Assembly (NCBI RefSeq): GCF_036241575.1 | Contig: NZ_CP108455.1 | Coordinates: 2,910,001 to 2,974,000 of the forward strand | Reading direction: 5' to 3' | Length of the DNA: 64,000 nt | DNA from: Streptomyces sp. NBC_01267 | GTDB lineage: Bacteria; Actinomycetota; Actinomycetes; Streptomycetales; Streptomycetaceae | In this document: positions 35,861 to 44,282 of the stretch, piece after piece | Layout of the letters: each line of letters opens with the position of its first letter | Position numbering within the stretch: the first letter of the stretch is position 1 | Translations under genes and position numbers: made by a program | Notes under the pieces: generated by a model | What the model saw: the letters and a program-made list of their open reading frames with translations, nothing else | Databases searched by the model: none | Told to the model about the DNA's origin: nothing

Positions 35861-36010
35861 GAAGGGATCCCCTGTGCCCGTATACACCTGGCAGAAGTCC
35901 TCGTACAGCACCGAGGGCGCGAACTGCGTCAACGTCGCCATAGCCCCCGACGGCGGCATCGCACTCCGGGAAAGCGACTCCCCCAGCGCGATCCTCACCA
36001 CGACCCCCGC
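35712..36010. repeat. 79-bp perfect direct repeat inside the two DUF397 genes
   Basis: Bases 35712-35790 are identical to 35932-36010 (offset 220 bp, the gene-to-gene distance), and the flanks are similar but diverged. This indicates a tandem gene duplication kept uniform in the middle, either very recent or by gene conversion. Confidence 0.9.
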
Positions 36011-36074
36011 ATCACTCGGCGCCCTGCTCGCCACAGTCAAACGCGGCAACACGCCCCGGGCCGACCGCGCCTGA
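35874..36074 (+). CDS. DUF397 small protein, copy 2
   Basis: A 66-aa paralogue of the preceding gene, GTG start at 35874 with GAAGGGA 6 bases upstream (PVYTWQKSSYSTEGANCV). Residues about 20-46 are the same as in copy 1 while both ends differ, so the partner-contacting surface may be split between constant and variable parts. It ends against the convergent GrpB gene. Confidence 0.92.
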   Translation: MPVYTWQKSSYSTEGANCVNVAIAPDGGIALRESDSPSAILTTTPASLGALLATVKRGNTPRADRA

Positions 36075-36083
36075 ACCAGGCCG

Positions 36084-36680
36084 TCAGCCCTGCGGCGTCC
36101 AGCCGGTCTCGGTCACCCACTGCTCGGCGATCCCCACGACCAGGTCCACCACCGGATCCTTCACATCGGCGTACGTCCCCACGTCGGGCACCGCGTCGGC
36201 GAGGGTCCGCTTGAAGGCCGCGTACGCGGGCACCGCCTCCGGGTGGGCCCGGAACCAGTCGCGGAAGAGCAGCGCGAGCCGCTCGTTGGGTGAACCGGCC
36301 ACCCGTACATGGAGGTTGACGTCCTCGCCCGTCTCCGAGCGCAGCCACCACAGCCGCTTGCCCCAGCGGGCGGGGTCGTCGTCGGACCCGGCCGGTACGT
36401 GGTCGCGTTCGTACGGAGAGCGCTGGAACCCACGGGCCGCCAGCGGCCCCGCGAACGCGTCGGCCGCTGCTGCCAGGTCCTCGACGCTCGCCTGGAGGTC
36501 GTAGACCGGCTTGGCCGCCATGCCGGGGATCGCGGTGGAGCCGATGTGCTCGATCCGCAGTGCCAGTGGGGCGAGCGCCGCGCACAGCTCGTCGGCGATG
36601 GCGCGACCGCGCGACTGCCAGGCGGGGTCCGGGGGAAGCACGACCGGGCGGGTGGACGTGGTGGTGGTGTCGTTGGCCAT
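36084..36680 (-). CDS. GrpB/UPF0157 nucleotidyltransferase-fold protein
   Basis: A 198-aa protein (MANDTTTTSTRPVVL) of the GrpB family. The conserved block is LRIEHIGSTAIPGMAAKPVYDLQ, where GST and the acidic residue resemble a minimal nucleotidyltransferase core, followed by NLHVRVAGSPNERLALLFRDW. The molecular role of this family in bacteria is uncertain; some members are fused to dephospho-CoA kinase. It lies downstream of the GNAT gene with 52 bases between them. Confidence 0.88.
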   Translation of the reverse strand: MANDTTTTSTRPVVLPPDPAWQSRGRAIADELCAALAPLALRIEHIGSTAIPGMAAKPVYDLQASVEDLAAAADAFAGPLAARGFQRSPYERDHVPAGSDDDPARWGKRLWWLRSETGEDVNLHVRVAGSPNERLALLFRDWFRAHPEAVPAYAAFKRTLADAVPDVGTYADVKDPVVDLVVGIAEQWVTETGWTPQG

Positions 36681-36732
36681 TCGACCGAGTCTAGGACGTG
36701 GCGGGAATCCCGTTCCCGCCCCGCGTGGGACG

Positions 36733-37275
36733 TCACGGGGCCTGGCAGGGAATGAGCGCGGGGTCGATCGTCCAGTGGCGGGTACGGAAGATCCGGCCCG
36801 CGAACGGCACGTCCTTCTCCCCCACGGCCGTGAAGCCGAGGGTTCGGCAGATGCCGTTCGACGCGGCGTTCGTGACCGAGGGAAACGCGTGCACGAGCCC
36901 CCAACGGCCGTCGTCCCGAGCCCGTTCGAGTACGGCGCGGACGGCACGCTTGCCGAGCCCCTGCCCCTGGAACTCGGGCAGCACCATCCACCCGATCTCG
37001 GAGATCAGCTCCCCGTCCGCGGTGTGGGTGTACAGGGTCACGATGCCTGCCGCCTCGCCGGATCCGACTCCAGCCCCGTCCCCGTCTTCGCGCCGGTCGG
37101 GGACGATCATCTTGATCCAGTCGGTGCCGGCCTCCGCGCTCCGGACGTCGCGCCGGACCTTGTCGGCCATGCCCTCACGGGGCAGCGGGCCGCCCAGTTC
37201 GGCCATCATGACCGGGTCGCACCGCATCCGTACGTACGCATCCACATCGCTGATCCGCACATCCCGCAACCGCAT
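36733..37275 (-). CDS. GNAT-family N-acetyltransferase
   Basis: A 180-aa acetyltransferase from ATG 37275 (MRLRDVRISDVDAYVRMRC). The acetyl-CoA loop is EFQGQGLGKRAVRAVLE and the C-terminal beta-strand context NAASNGICRTLGFTAVGE is typical of RimJ/RimL-like members acting on small amines or protein N-termini. It begins 11 bases after the DUF5954 stop and is probably co-transcribed. Substrate unknown. Confidence 0.9.
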   Translation of the reverse strand: MRLRDVRISDVDAYVRMRCDPVMMAELGGPLPREGMADKVRRDVRSAEAGTDWIKMIVPDRREDGDGAGVGSGEAAGIVTLYTHTADGELISEIGWMVLPEFQGQGLGKRAVRAVLERARDDGRWGLVHAFPSVTNAASNGICRTLGFTAVGEKDVPFAGRIFRTRHWTIDPALIPCQAP

Positions 37276-37286
37276 CCGACCGCCCC

Positions 37287-38321
37287 TCACTCCTCGCTCG
37301 CCGACTGCGTGGTGATCGTCCCCCACTCGTCCATCGTGGGGCGGATCTTCATCGGCTCCTGGATGTCCGTGTCCGACCGGCGCGGGGGCTCGGGGCCGTC
37401 CGGGCCGATGCGCATCATCCGTTCGACCCGGACGATCTCGAAGCAACGCCCGCGCACCCGCAGCTCGTTCGCCCGGCGTTGTTGCTTGAACCGTTCGGCC
37501 GCCTTCGCGTACACCGCGACGTCCTTCTCCTCGATCCGGTGATACATCGGCAGGAACTCCGTCAGGTAGTGGACGAGCGCCCGCCGGGCCTCCTGCGGGG
37601 TGCCGTGGTAGCCGCCGCCCACCATGGACCAGGAGAGCTCCTTGTGCTCCATCACCCGGAAGACCGGGGGCAGCAGCACCACACCCGGATGTGTCGTCAA
37701 CGCGCGGCGGGAATCGGCGAGTACGTCCGGCGGGAACCGTTCGGAGGTGTACGAGACCGGCAGCAGGCCGACCCGGTCCAGGCCCTCCGTCAGCCCGACG
37801 GCCGCCGCGTGGTCGATCACGACGCCCTCGGTGTGCGCCGGCGACCGGCCGCCGTCCTGGCTGTCGTCCCAGCCGTCCAGGTCGATATCCGTGGGCCGCG
37901 GGGGCTCCAGTTGGTGCTCGCCGATCCTGGCGAACTCGTCGGCGCGCACGATGCGGTAGCGCGTACCGGCGGCGGTCAGGCTGTCCACCGGCTCGGTCTC
38001 CAGCCGGGCCACCCCGGCCAGCAGGGCGCGACGCTCCAGGTGGTCCTCGGCCTCGTCCCTCGCCTTGAGCCAGAGGTACGAGTTGAGATCGTCCCGCGCG
38101 TCCTGCGGGTACCCGGTGTCCATGCCGCCGAGCAGGCGCCACCGGGGCCGCTCGCCAGGCCGCTGCTCGGCGTAGCCGAAGAGCGGGCCGCGGACGACGA
38201 TCTTCCCGTACTTCCTGGTGGCAGCGAAGGCATCGACCTCGGTGACCCGGGCCACCGGATCCTCGCGGTGCTCCACGTTGATGACGAGGTGGTCCGGCGG
38301 CCTCTGCTTCTGCTCATCCAT
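37287..38321 (-). CDS. DUF5954 family protein
   Basis: A 344-aa soluble protein starting MDEQKQRPPDHLVINVEHRE. It contains two related halves, each with a pattern like RYRIVRADEFARIG / CFEIVRVERMMRIGPDGPEPPR, consistent with a duplicated domain. Family members occur in Streptomyces genomes; function is unknown. The upstream 235-base gap to the plus-strand gene at 38557 is the likely promoter for this gene and the GNAT gene. Confidence 0.82.
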   Translation of the reverse strand: MDEQKQRPPDHLVINVEHREDPVARVTEVDAFAATRKYGKIVVRGPLFGYAEQRPGERPRWRLLGGMDTGYPQDARDDLNSYLWLKARDEAEDHLERRALLAGVARLETEPVDSLTAAGTRYRIVRADEFARIGEHQLEPPRPTDIDLDGWDDSQDGGRSPAHTEGVVIDHAAAVGLTEGLDRVGLLPVSYTSERFPPDVLADSRRALTTHPGVVLLPPVFRVMEHKELSWSMVGGGYHGTPQEARRALVHYLTEFLPMYHRIEEKDVAVYAKAAERFKQQRRANELRVRGRCFEIVRVERMMRIGPDGPEPPRRSDTDIQEPMKIRPTMDEWGTITTQSASEE

Positions 38322-38556
38322 CGTTCCACTGTGCCGAACCGGAACCGGCAAGTGGGCGGAAATACAGAAGAAAGGTGATTCGGTGACGCGGTCCTGCGGG
38401 CAGCGGCCCGAGACCACTGGCCGGGTGTCCCCCCTGCGCGGCGGCTGACCGGCCAGTTTCCCTGTTCTCCGGCTTCACCGCTGCGGCCGTCGCGGGCCGG
38501 TGCTTCAATAAGTCGACTGTGCCAGCGAGTTGACGACATCGGAGGCGTAATCGCAG

Positions 38557-39099
38557 GTGAAGCCGTCACAGGAGAGCCGAGTCCGGAAGTATCTGACGTC
38601 CGAGGGAATCGAGGGAGAGGAAGTGCTGGCCGTCGCGCTGGCTTACCCCGCGGGGCGGGTGGCGCGGGTCGTGTCCGGGATGAAGGGGGAGGTGCTCGGG
38701 GCAGCGGGGGGCGGCGGTGCCGGGGCGCTCGCGGGCAAGAAGATCGCACGGGACAGGAGCAAGCGCGCTACGGACGCCGCCACGGACCGGTCCGCCGGGG
38801 CCGACTTCCCGGTGAACGAACGCAACGTCCTGGCCCTGACGACCGGCCGGGTGCTCATCTTCTCGCTCGGCGGGTTCATCACGCCGCAGCCGAGGAAACT
38901 GCTCTGGGACATAGAGCTCGACGACGTGGACGGGGTTTCCAAGCCCGTACTGACCACGGGCATGGCGAAGGCTCTGCGTGTGGACATCAGCGTTGCCGAC
39001 GGCCGGGTCGCCCGGCTGGAATTCCCCCGTGCGGCAGTGCAGGCGGGCGAGGATCTGGTCCGTCAACTGCGGGGGCTGGTACGCAAGCGCTCCGCCTGA
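38557..39099 (+). CDS. Hypothetical protein with a glycine-rich hydrophobic segment
   Basis: GTG start at 38557, GGAGG 11 bases upstream; 180 aa. Residues about 40-60 are Gly/Ala-rich (GEVLGAAGGGGAGALAGKK), possibly a glycine-zipper membrane-interacting segment. The second half (LALTTGRVLIFSLGGF, LLWDIELDDVDGVSK, RVDISVADGRVARLEF) looks like a bacterial PH-like beta domain. I do not recognise a characterised relative. A terminator hairpin follows at 39222-39247. Confidence 0.82.
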   Translation: MKPSQESRVRKYLTSEGIEGEEVLAVALAYPAGRVARVVSGMKGEVLGAAGGGGAGALAGKKIARDRSKRATDAATDRSAGADFPVNERNVLALTTGRVLIFSLGGFITPQPRKLLWDIELDDVDGVSKPVLTTGMAKALRVDISVADGRVARLEFPRAAVQAGEDLVRQLRGLVRKRSA

Positions 39100-39221
39100 C
39101 AGGGACTCCCCACGTCGACCGAACGGGCGGACAGAGAGGCGCCCGGCTGCGGTCACATCTGCTGATAAAGATTGACGATGCGCCGGACTCCGGCTGAGCA
39201 TGCTGCCCACTGGCAGACGAG

Positions 39222-39247
39222 CGCCCCCGTCGTGACTGACGGGGGCG
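39222..39247. terminator. Bidirectional terminator
   Basis: Perfect 10-bp stem CGCCCCCGTC/GACGGGGGCG (39222-39231 with 39238-39247) and a 6-base loop between the convergent genes ending at 39099 and 39298; followed by TTCCTT on the plus strand. Confidence 0.8.
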
Positions 39248-39297
39248 TTCCTTGACCGCCGGCCACCAAGGATGGCTACGGCCCGGCGAGAACCGCT

Positions 39298-40461
39298 CTA
39301 CGGCAGGTTCCGCGCCATCACGATCCGCTGGACCTGGTTCGTGCCCTCGTAGATCTGGGTGATCTTCGCGTCCCGCATCATCCGCTCCACCGGATAGTCC
39401 CGCGTGTACCCGTACCCGCCCAGCAGTTGGACCGCGTCCGTCGTGATCTCCATCGCCGCGTCCGAGGCGAAGCACTTCGCCGCGGCGCCGAAGAAGGTCA
39501 GGTCGCCGTCCAGGCGCTCGGACTTGGCCGCTGCCGCGTAGGTGAGCTGGCGGGCCGCTTCGAGCTTCATGGCCATGTCCGCGAGCATGAACTGGATGCC
39601 CTGGAAGTCACCGATCGGCTTGCCGAACTGCTTGCGCTCCTGGACGTAGCCCTTGGCGTAGTCGAGGGCGCCCTGGGCGATCCCGAGAGCCTGGGCCGCG
39701 ATCGTGATGCGGGTGTGGTCCAGGGTCTTCATCGCCGTGGCGAAGCCGGTGCCCTCCTCGCCGATCATGCGGTCGGCGGGGATACGGACGTTGTCGAGGT
39801 AGACCTCGCGCGTCGGGGACCCCTTGATGCCGAGCTTCTTCTCGGGGGCGCCGAAGGAGACGCCCTCGTCCGACTTCTCGACGACGAACGCGCTGATGCC
39901 CTTGGAGCGCTTCGTGGGGTCGGTGACGGCCATGACCGTGTAGTACTCGGAGACGCCCGCGTTGGTGATCCAGCGCTTCACGCCGTTGAGGACCCAGAAG
40001 TCGCCGTCGCGGACGGCCCTGGTCTTCATGCCCGCCGCGTCGGAGCCCGCGTCCGGCTCGCTGAGGCAGTACGAGAACATGCCCTCGCCCTGCGCGAGCT
40101 TGGTCAGGTACTTCCGCTTGAGGTCCTCGGAGCCCGAGAGCATCACGGGGAGCGAGCCCAGCTTGTTCACGGCCGGGATGAGGGAGGAGGACGCGCAGAC
40201 GCGGGCCACCTCCTCGATGACGACGACCGTGGCGAGCGCGTCGGCGCCCGCGCCGCCGTACTCCTCCGGTACGTGCACCGCGTGCAGGTCGGCGGCGCTC
40301 AGCGCGTCCAGCGCCTCCTGCGGGAAGCGCGCCTCCTCGTCGACCGCAGCCGCGAAGGGCGCGATCTTCGCCTCGGCCAGGGAGCGGACCGAGTCGCGGA
40401 GCATGTCGTGCTCTTCGGCCGGGCGGTACAGGTCGAATTCGGGCGAACCTGCCAAGGTCAC
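39298..40461 (-). CDS. Acyl-CoA dehydrogenase
   Basis: FAD enzyme of beta-oxidation or branched-chain acid degradation, 387 aa, GTG start at 40461 with GGGGAG close by. Domain order is standard: N-terminal helical region, FAD-binding beta domain (FSYCLSEPDAGSDAAGMKT, RWITNAG), and C-terminal helical domain with QLLGGYGYTRDYPVERMMRD and the catalytic Glu in IYEGTNQVQR (about residue 372). It occupies the place of fadE25 near purE/purK in mycobacteria. Acyl chain specificity is not clear. It is divergent from the UDP-glucose dehydrogenase gene. Confidence 0.94.
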   Translation of the reverse strand: MTLAGSPEFDLYRPAEEHDMLRDSVRSLAEAKIAPFAAAVDEEARFPQEALDALSAADLHAVHVPEEYGGAGADALATVVVIEEVARVCASSSLIPAVNKLGSLPVMLSGSEDLKRKYLTKLAQGEGMFSYCLSEPDAGSDAAGMKTRAVRDGDFWVLNGVKRWITNAGVSEYYTVMAVTDPTKRSKGISAFVVEKSDEGVSFGAPEKKLGIKGSPTREVYLDNVRIPADRMIGEEGTGFATAMKTLDHTRITIAAQALGIAQGALDYAKGYVQERKQFGKPIGDFQGIQFMLADMAMKLEAARQLTYAAAAKSERLDGDLTFFGAAAKCFASDAAMEITTDAVQLLGGYGYTRDYPVERMMRDAKITQIYEGTNQVQRIVMARNLP

Positions 40462-40619
40462 TCACTCCCCAGATGCTAACTACCGTTAAGTAACCCGATT
40501 TTAGGGGCTGGCCGCCCCCAGGGATACGTGAGCTTGGCGACAGGGGGAAAGCCCGCCATCGGACAGCCCGACTATGCTCGGGCGCGCACCCGATCCCGTA
40601 CGCCCCCTGGAGCATCTTC

Positions 40620-41963
40620 ATGGCCCTGAAAATCACCGTGATCGGTACCGGATACCTCGGTGCCACGCACGCCGCGGCCATGGCTGAGCTGGGGTTCGAG
40701 GTGCTCGGGCTGGATGTGGTGCCCGAGAAGATCGAGATGCTGTCGCAGGGGCGGGTCCCCATGTACGAGCCCGGTCTCGAGGAACTGCTGCGGCGGCACG
40801 TCGCGGGGATCGAGGGATCGACCGGCCGGCTGCGGTTCACCACCTCGCCGGAAGAGGCCGGAAAGTTCGGCGATGTGCACTTCGTGTGCGTCAACACTCC
40901 GCAGAAGCACGGGGAGTACGCGTGCGACATGTCGTACGTCGACACCGCGTTCGCCCAGCTCGCACCGCATCTGAACCGGGCCGCGCTGGTCGTCGGGAAG
41001 TCGACCGTGCCGGTCGGCAGCGCGGCCAGGCTGGTGGGGCTGCTCCAGGAGCTGGCTCCGGCCGGGGCCGCGGTGGAGCTGGCGTGGAACCCGGAGTTCC
41101 TGCGCGAGGGCTTCGCCGTCCAGGACACCCTGCACCCCGACCGGATCGTCGTCGGCGTGGAGAGCGAGCGGGCCGAGAAGCTGCTGCGTGAGGTGTACGC
41201 GGGACCGGTGGGCGAGGGTTCGCCGTTCGTGGTGACCGACTTCCCCACCGCCGAGCTGGTGAAGACCGCGGCGAACTCCTTCCTCGCCACGAAGATCTCC
41301 TTCATCAACGCGATGGCCGAGGTCTGCGAGGCCGCCGACGGCGACGTCGCGAAGCTCGCGGAAGCGCTCGGGCACGACGAGCGGATCGGGAAGAAGTTCC
41401 TGCGGGCCGGGATCGGGTTCGGCGGCGGGTGCCTGCCCAAGGACATCCGGGCCTTCATGGCCCGCGCCGGCGAGCTGGGCGCCGATCAGGCGCTGACCTT
41501 CCTGCGCGAGGTCGACTCGATCAACATGCGGCGCCGCGGGCACATGGTGGAGCTGGCCCGTGAGGCCGTGGGCGGCGGTTCGTTCCTGGGCAAGCGGGTC
41601 GCGGTGCTCGGCGCGACCTTCAAGCCGGACTCGGACGACGTACGGGATTCGCCCGCGCTCAATGTCGCCGGGCAGATCCATCTCCAGGGCGGCCAGGTCA
41701 CGGTCTACGACCCCAAGGGCATGGAGAACGCGCGGCGGCTCTTCCCGACGCTCGGTTACGCGGAGACCGCGCTGGACGCGGTGCGGGGTGCGGATGTCGT
41801 CCTGCACCTGACGGAGTGGCGCGAGTTCCGCGAGCTGGACCCGGCGGAGCTGGGGGCGGTGGCCTCGGAGCGGATACTGCTGGACGGGCGCAACGCGCTG
41901 GACCCGGTGGCGTGGCGGGAGGCCGGGTGGGTCTACCGGGCGATGGGACGGCCCCGGGCGTAG
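40620..41963 (+). CDS. UDP-glucose 6-dehydrogenase
   Basis: Oxidises UDP-glucose to UDP-glucuronate with two NAD. The 447-aa protein has the N-terminal Rossmann motif GTGYLGATHA, VNTPQK, the STVPVGS helix start, NPEFLREGFAV, and the catalytic Cys in FGGGCLPKD (about residue 271); the C-terminal UDP-binding domain contains LGATFKPDSDDVRDSP. UDP-glucuronate feeds acidic exopolysaccharide or teichuronic acid-like polymers, in keeping with the LCP and glycosyltransferase genes nearby. UDP-mannose-type dehydrogenases are related alternatives. Confidence 0.93.
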   Translation: MALKITVIGTGYLGATHAAAMAELGFEVLGLDVVPEKIEMLSQGRVPMYEPGLEELLRRHVAGIEGSTGRLRFTTSPEEAGKFGDVHFVCVNTPQKHGEYACDMSYVDTAFAQLAPHLNRAALVVGKSTVPVGSAARLVGLLQELAPAGAAVELAWNPEFLREGFAVQDTLHPDRIVVGVESERAEKLLREVYAGPVGEGSPFVVTDFPTAELVKTAANSFLATKISFINAMAEVCEAADGDVAKLAEALGHDERIGKKFLRAGIGFGGGCLPKDIRAFMARAGELGADQALTFLREVDSINMRRRGHMVELAREAVGGGSFLGKRVAVLGATFKPDSDDVRDSPALNVAGQIHLQGGQVTVYDPKGMENARRLFPTLGYAETALDAVRGADVVLHLTEWREFRELDPAELGAVASERILLDGRNALDPVAWREAGWVYRAMGRPRA

Positions 41964-42005
41964 TCCCCGGGTACGCATTCCTGGTGCGGGCCCGGCGCCG
42001 GCCCC

Positions 42006-42548
42006 TCAGGTGCCGGGCGGATCCGATGCCGTGCGGCCCGCTTTCCGGGCCCGGTACGCGCGCATCTTCGCCCGGCTGCCGCACGCCGCCATCGTGCACC
42101 AGCGACCGCGGCCCGCCGGGCTGCGGTCGTAGTACGCCCACTGGCAGTCCTCCGCCTCACAGGCCTTGAGGCGCTGCCAGGTGCCCTCGGTGACCGCTGT
42201 CGCGACGGCCGCCGCGACACGGGAGGTGAGCGCGGACGGGTCCTTCGGGGCCAGCGCGGCCACGCCCTCCTTGTCGACCGTGACCACCAGCGGGGCGTCC
42301 GACAGCAGCCGGGCCAGGGTCTCCCGCTGCGCTGTCGGCATGTCCTGGCCCGCGTGCGCCCGGCAGGCCGCGCGCAGCGCCTCGCGCAGCTCGGCCGCTT
42401 CGGCCAGTGCGCCGCCGCCGAGTGAGAACTCCTCGGCCAGCCGGTCGTCGCCGGTGTCGAGGCTCACCGTGTTCACCAGCGCCTCCACGAGCGCGAGCCC
42501 GCCCGGGGCGGTTGCCCTCTCATTCACCCTTGCGACGTTACCTTCCAT
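42006..42548 (-). CDS. CGNR zinc-finger (ABATE-domain) transcriptional regulator
   Basis: Up to 180 aa from ATG 42548; an in-frame GTG at 42527 (VNERATAPGGLALVEAL) matches family N-termini better. Residues about 15-120 form the ABATE-type stress-sensing domain; the C-terminal zinc ribbon is CEAEDCQWAYYDRS followed by CTMAACGSRAKMRAYRARK, so the name-giving CGNR is CGSR here. The finger should bind DNA. It is divergent from the VOC gene, and four GGTAAC half-sites lie between or at the two starts, most simply the operator of this protein. Confidence 0.88.
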   Translation of the reverse strand: MEGNVARVNERATAPGGLALVEALVNTVSLDTGDDRLAEEFSLGGGALAEAAELREALRAACRAHAGQDMPTAQRETLARLLSDAPLVVTVDKEGVAALAPKDPSALTSRVAAAVATAVTEGTWQRLKACEAEDCQWAYYDRSPAGRGRWCTMAACGSRAKMRAYRARKAGRTASDPPGT

Positions 42549-42597
42549 GCGGCAGCATGAGGTAACGGTTACCGGATGAGCCCTGCAAGCGGTAACC
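42537..42597. promoter_or_regulatory. Symmetric GGTAAC operator between CGNR regulator and VOC gene
   Basis: A perfect 13-bp palindrome GGTAACGGTTACC (42561-42573) is flanked by GTTACC (42537-42542) and GGTAACC (42591-42597), placed almost equally (about 27 bases) on each side of its centre. The left half-site lies in the first codons of the longer CGNR start, the right one just before the VOC gene. Confidence 0.65.
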
Positions 42598-42622
42598 AGC
42601 GGCCTCGAACTAGGGAGAACCC

Positions 42623-43003
42623 ATGACCGTAGCCAAGCTGCGCAGTGTCGTCCTGGACTGTCCGGACGTGCACGCGCTCGCCGCGTTCTACGCCGCCGTC
42701 ATCGGTGGCACGCCCGTGGCCGAGGACGGCGAAGAGGTGCGGTGGGTGGTCCTCGAAGGGCACGAGGGCACGCGTCTCGCGTTCCAGGAGGCGCCCGGAT
42801 TCGTACCCCCGTCGTGGCCGTCCGCCGACGGCTCTCAACAGTTCCATCTGGACTTCTCCGTCACCGACATCGACGCGGCGGAGGAACAGGTCCTGGCACT
42901 GGGCGCGAAGCTGCTGGACGCGCCGGACGCGACGGACCCGTCGTGCAACTGGCGGGTGTACGCGGACCCGGCGGGGCACCCGTTCTGCCTCTGCTTCGAC
43001 TGA
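42623..43003 (+). CDS. VOC-superfamily (glyoxalase-like) protein
   Basis: A 126-aa single vicinal-oxygen-chelate module (RSVVLDCPDVHALAAFYAAV, HLDFSVTDIDAAEEQVLALGA, VYADPAGHPFCLCFD in parts). Members include glyoxalase-like enzymes, antibiotic-binding resistance proteins and dioxygenases; residues cannot separate these here. AGGGAGAA lies just before the ATG. The divergent CGNR regulator and operator suggest inducible expression, so a detoxification or sequestration role is plausible. Confidence 0.88.
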   Translation: MTVAKLRSVVLDCPDVHALAAFYAAVIGGTPVAEDGEEVRWVVLEGHEGTRLAFQEAPGFVPPSWPSADGSQQFHLDFSVTDIDAAEEQVLALGAKLLDAPDATDPSCNWRVYADPAGHPFCLCFD

Positions 43004-43022
43004 GCCCGCGCACCGTACGGGG

Positions 43023-44282
43023 TCACGTCGCGGCCAGCGCCTCCGTCGGGGTCAGCCGGGCGGCGCGGACCGAGGGGTAGACGCCCGCCGCCATCCCGAT
43101 CAGCACCGCGCCCACCGTGCCGCCGACGAGCGCGGTGGGCGGGACGACCGCGGGCCAGCCCTGGTACAGGGCGTAGGCGAGCGTCGCCAGCACGCCGATG
43201 AGGGTGCCCGCGATGCCGCCGAGCACCGACAGCGCGACCGACTCCGTCAGGAACTGCACGCGGATCTGCCCGCGGCCCGCGCCGAGTGCCCGGCGCAGGC
43301 CGATCTCCCTGCGGCGTTCCAGGACCGAGATGTACATGGTGTTGGCGACCCCGATCCCGCCGACCAGCAGGGCGACCCCCGCGAGGCCCAGGAAGAGCGC
43401 GGAGAACGTCGTCTCGGTGGCGCGTTTCGCCGTCAGCGCGTCCGAGGGGCGGCTGACCCTGACCATGCCGGGCAGTTCGGGGTACAGGGACGCGGGCAGC
43501 ACCGCGGCGACGTCCTCGACGGCGTCCTCGCGGGCCTTCACGTAGATCACCGTGGGGTGGCCGTCGAAGCCCAGCTCGGTACGGGCCGCCTGCCATCCGA
43601 CGAGTACGGAGCGGTCGAGATCGGGCGCGAGCGGCAGCTCGTCGAGGACGCCGATGACCGTGAACCACCGGTCGTCGATGACGATCTGCGGTGCCTCCGC
43701 GCCCGGTACCAGCCGGGGGATGCCGAGGCGGGACGCCGCCCGGTAGCCGAGTACGACGGTGGGGAACCGCTCGGTCGACGCGTTCAGGAACCGGCCGGAA
43801 CGGATCTTCCCGTTGACCGCGGGCAGCAGGTCGGACTTGGCGGCCAGCACGGTCAGTCCCGAGCCGTCCTGCGGATCCGTACGGTCCGAACGCCGCACGA
43901 GCGCATGGGTGTTGGCGACGCTGCTGGCCACGGTGACCGGACCGATGCGGGCGGCCGACTCGTCCGCGTTCTCGGGCAGCAGCACCGGCGGGCTCTGGTT
44001 CGGCTGCGGTTCGGCGCGCAGTGTGTTGGTGCCCAGCGCGGACAGTTGGGCGTTCAGGTCCCGCTGGCTGGAGGCCGGGATGCCCGTCACCAGGATCAGG
44101 GTGGCGATGCCGATGGAGATGCCGAGCGCGGAGAGCGCCGCGCGCATGCGGCGGGTACGGATCCCGAGCAGCCCGAGCCGCAGCACGTCGGAGGGCGCCA
44201 GCCGCACCGGCTTCGTACGGTCGGAGCCGGGCGCGGAATCGGGTGCAGGATCGGAATCAAAGGCGGGCGCGGCGGATGTCAT
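43023..44282 (-). CDS. MacB/FtsX-type ABC transporter permease
   Basis: A 419-aa inner-membrane subunit with MacB topology: TM1 after a short tail ([26 protein letters not shown], in parts), a periplasmic-type extracellular core of about 210 residues ([22 protein letters not shown]), and three TMs in the last third ([50 protein letters not shown]) with the [15 protein letters not shown] cytoplasmic loop typical of FtsX domains. Its ATG overlaps the ATPase stop by four bases. Probably exports peptides or antibiotics or transmits force to the adaptor rather than moving substrate through the membrane. Confidence 0.93.
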   Translation of the reverse strand: MTSAAPAFDSDPAPDSAPGSDRTKPVRLAPSDVLRLGLLGIRTRRMRAALSALGISIGIATLILVTGIPASSQRDLNAQLSALGTNTLRAEPQPNQSPPVLLPENADESAARIGPVTVASSVANTHALVRRSDRTDPQDGSGLTVLAAKSDLLPAVNGKIRSGRFLNASTERFPTVVLGYRAASRLGIPRLVPGAEAPQIVIDDRWFTVIGVLDELPLAPDLDRSVLVGWQAARTELGFDGHPTVIYVKAREDAVEDVAAVLPASLYPELPGMVRVSRPSDALTAKRATETTFSALFLGLAGVALLVGGIGVANTMYISVLERRREIGLRRALGAGRGQIRVQFLTESVALSVLGGIAGTLIGVLATLAYALYQGWPAVVPPTALVGGTVGAVLIGMAAGVYPSVRAARLTPTEALAAT

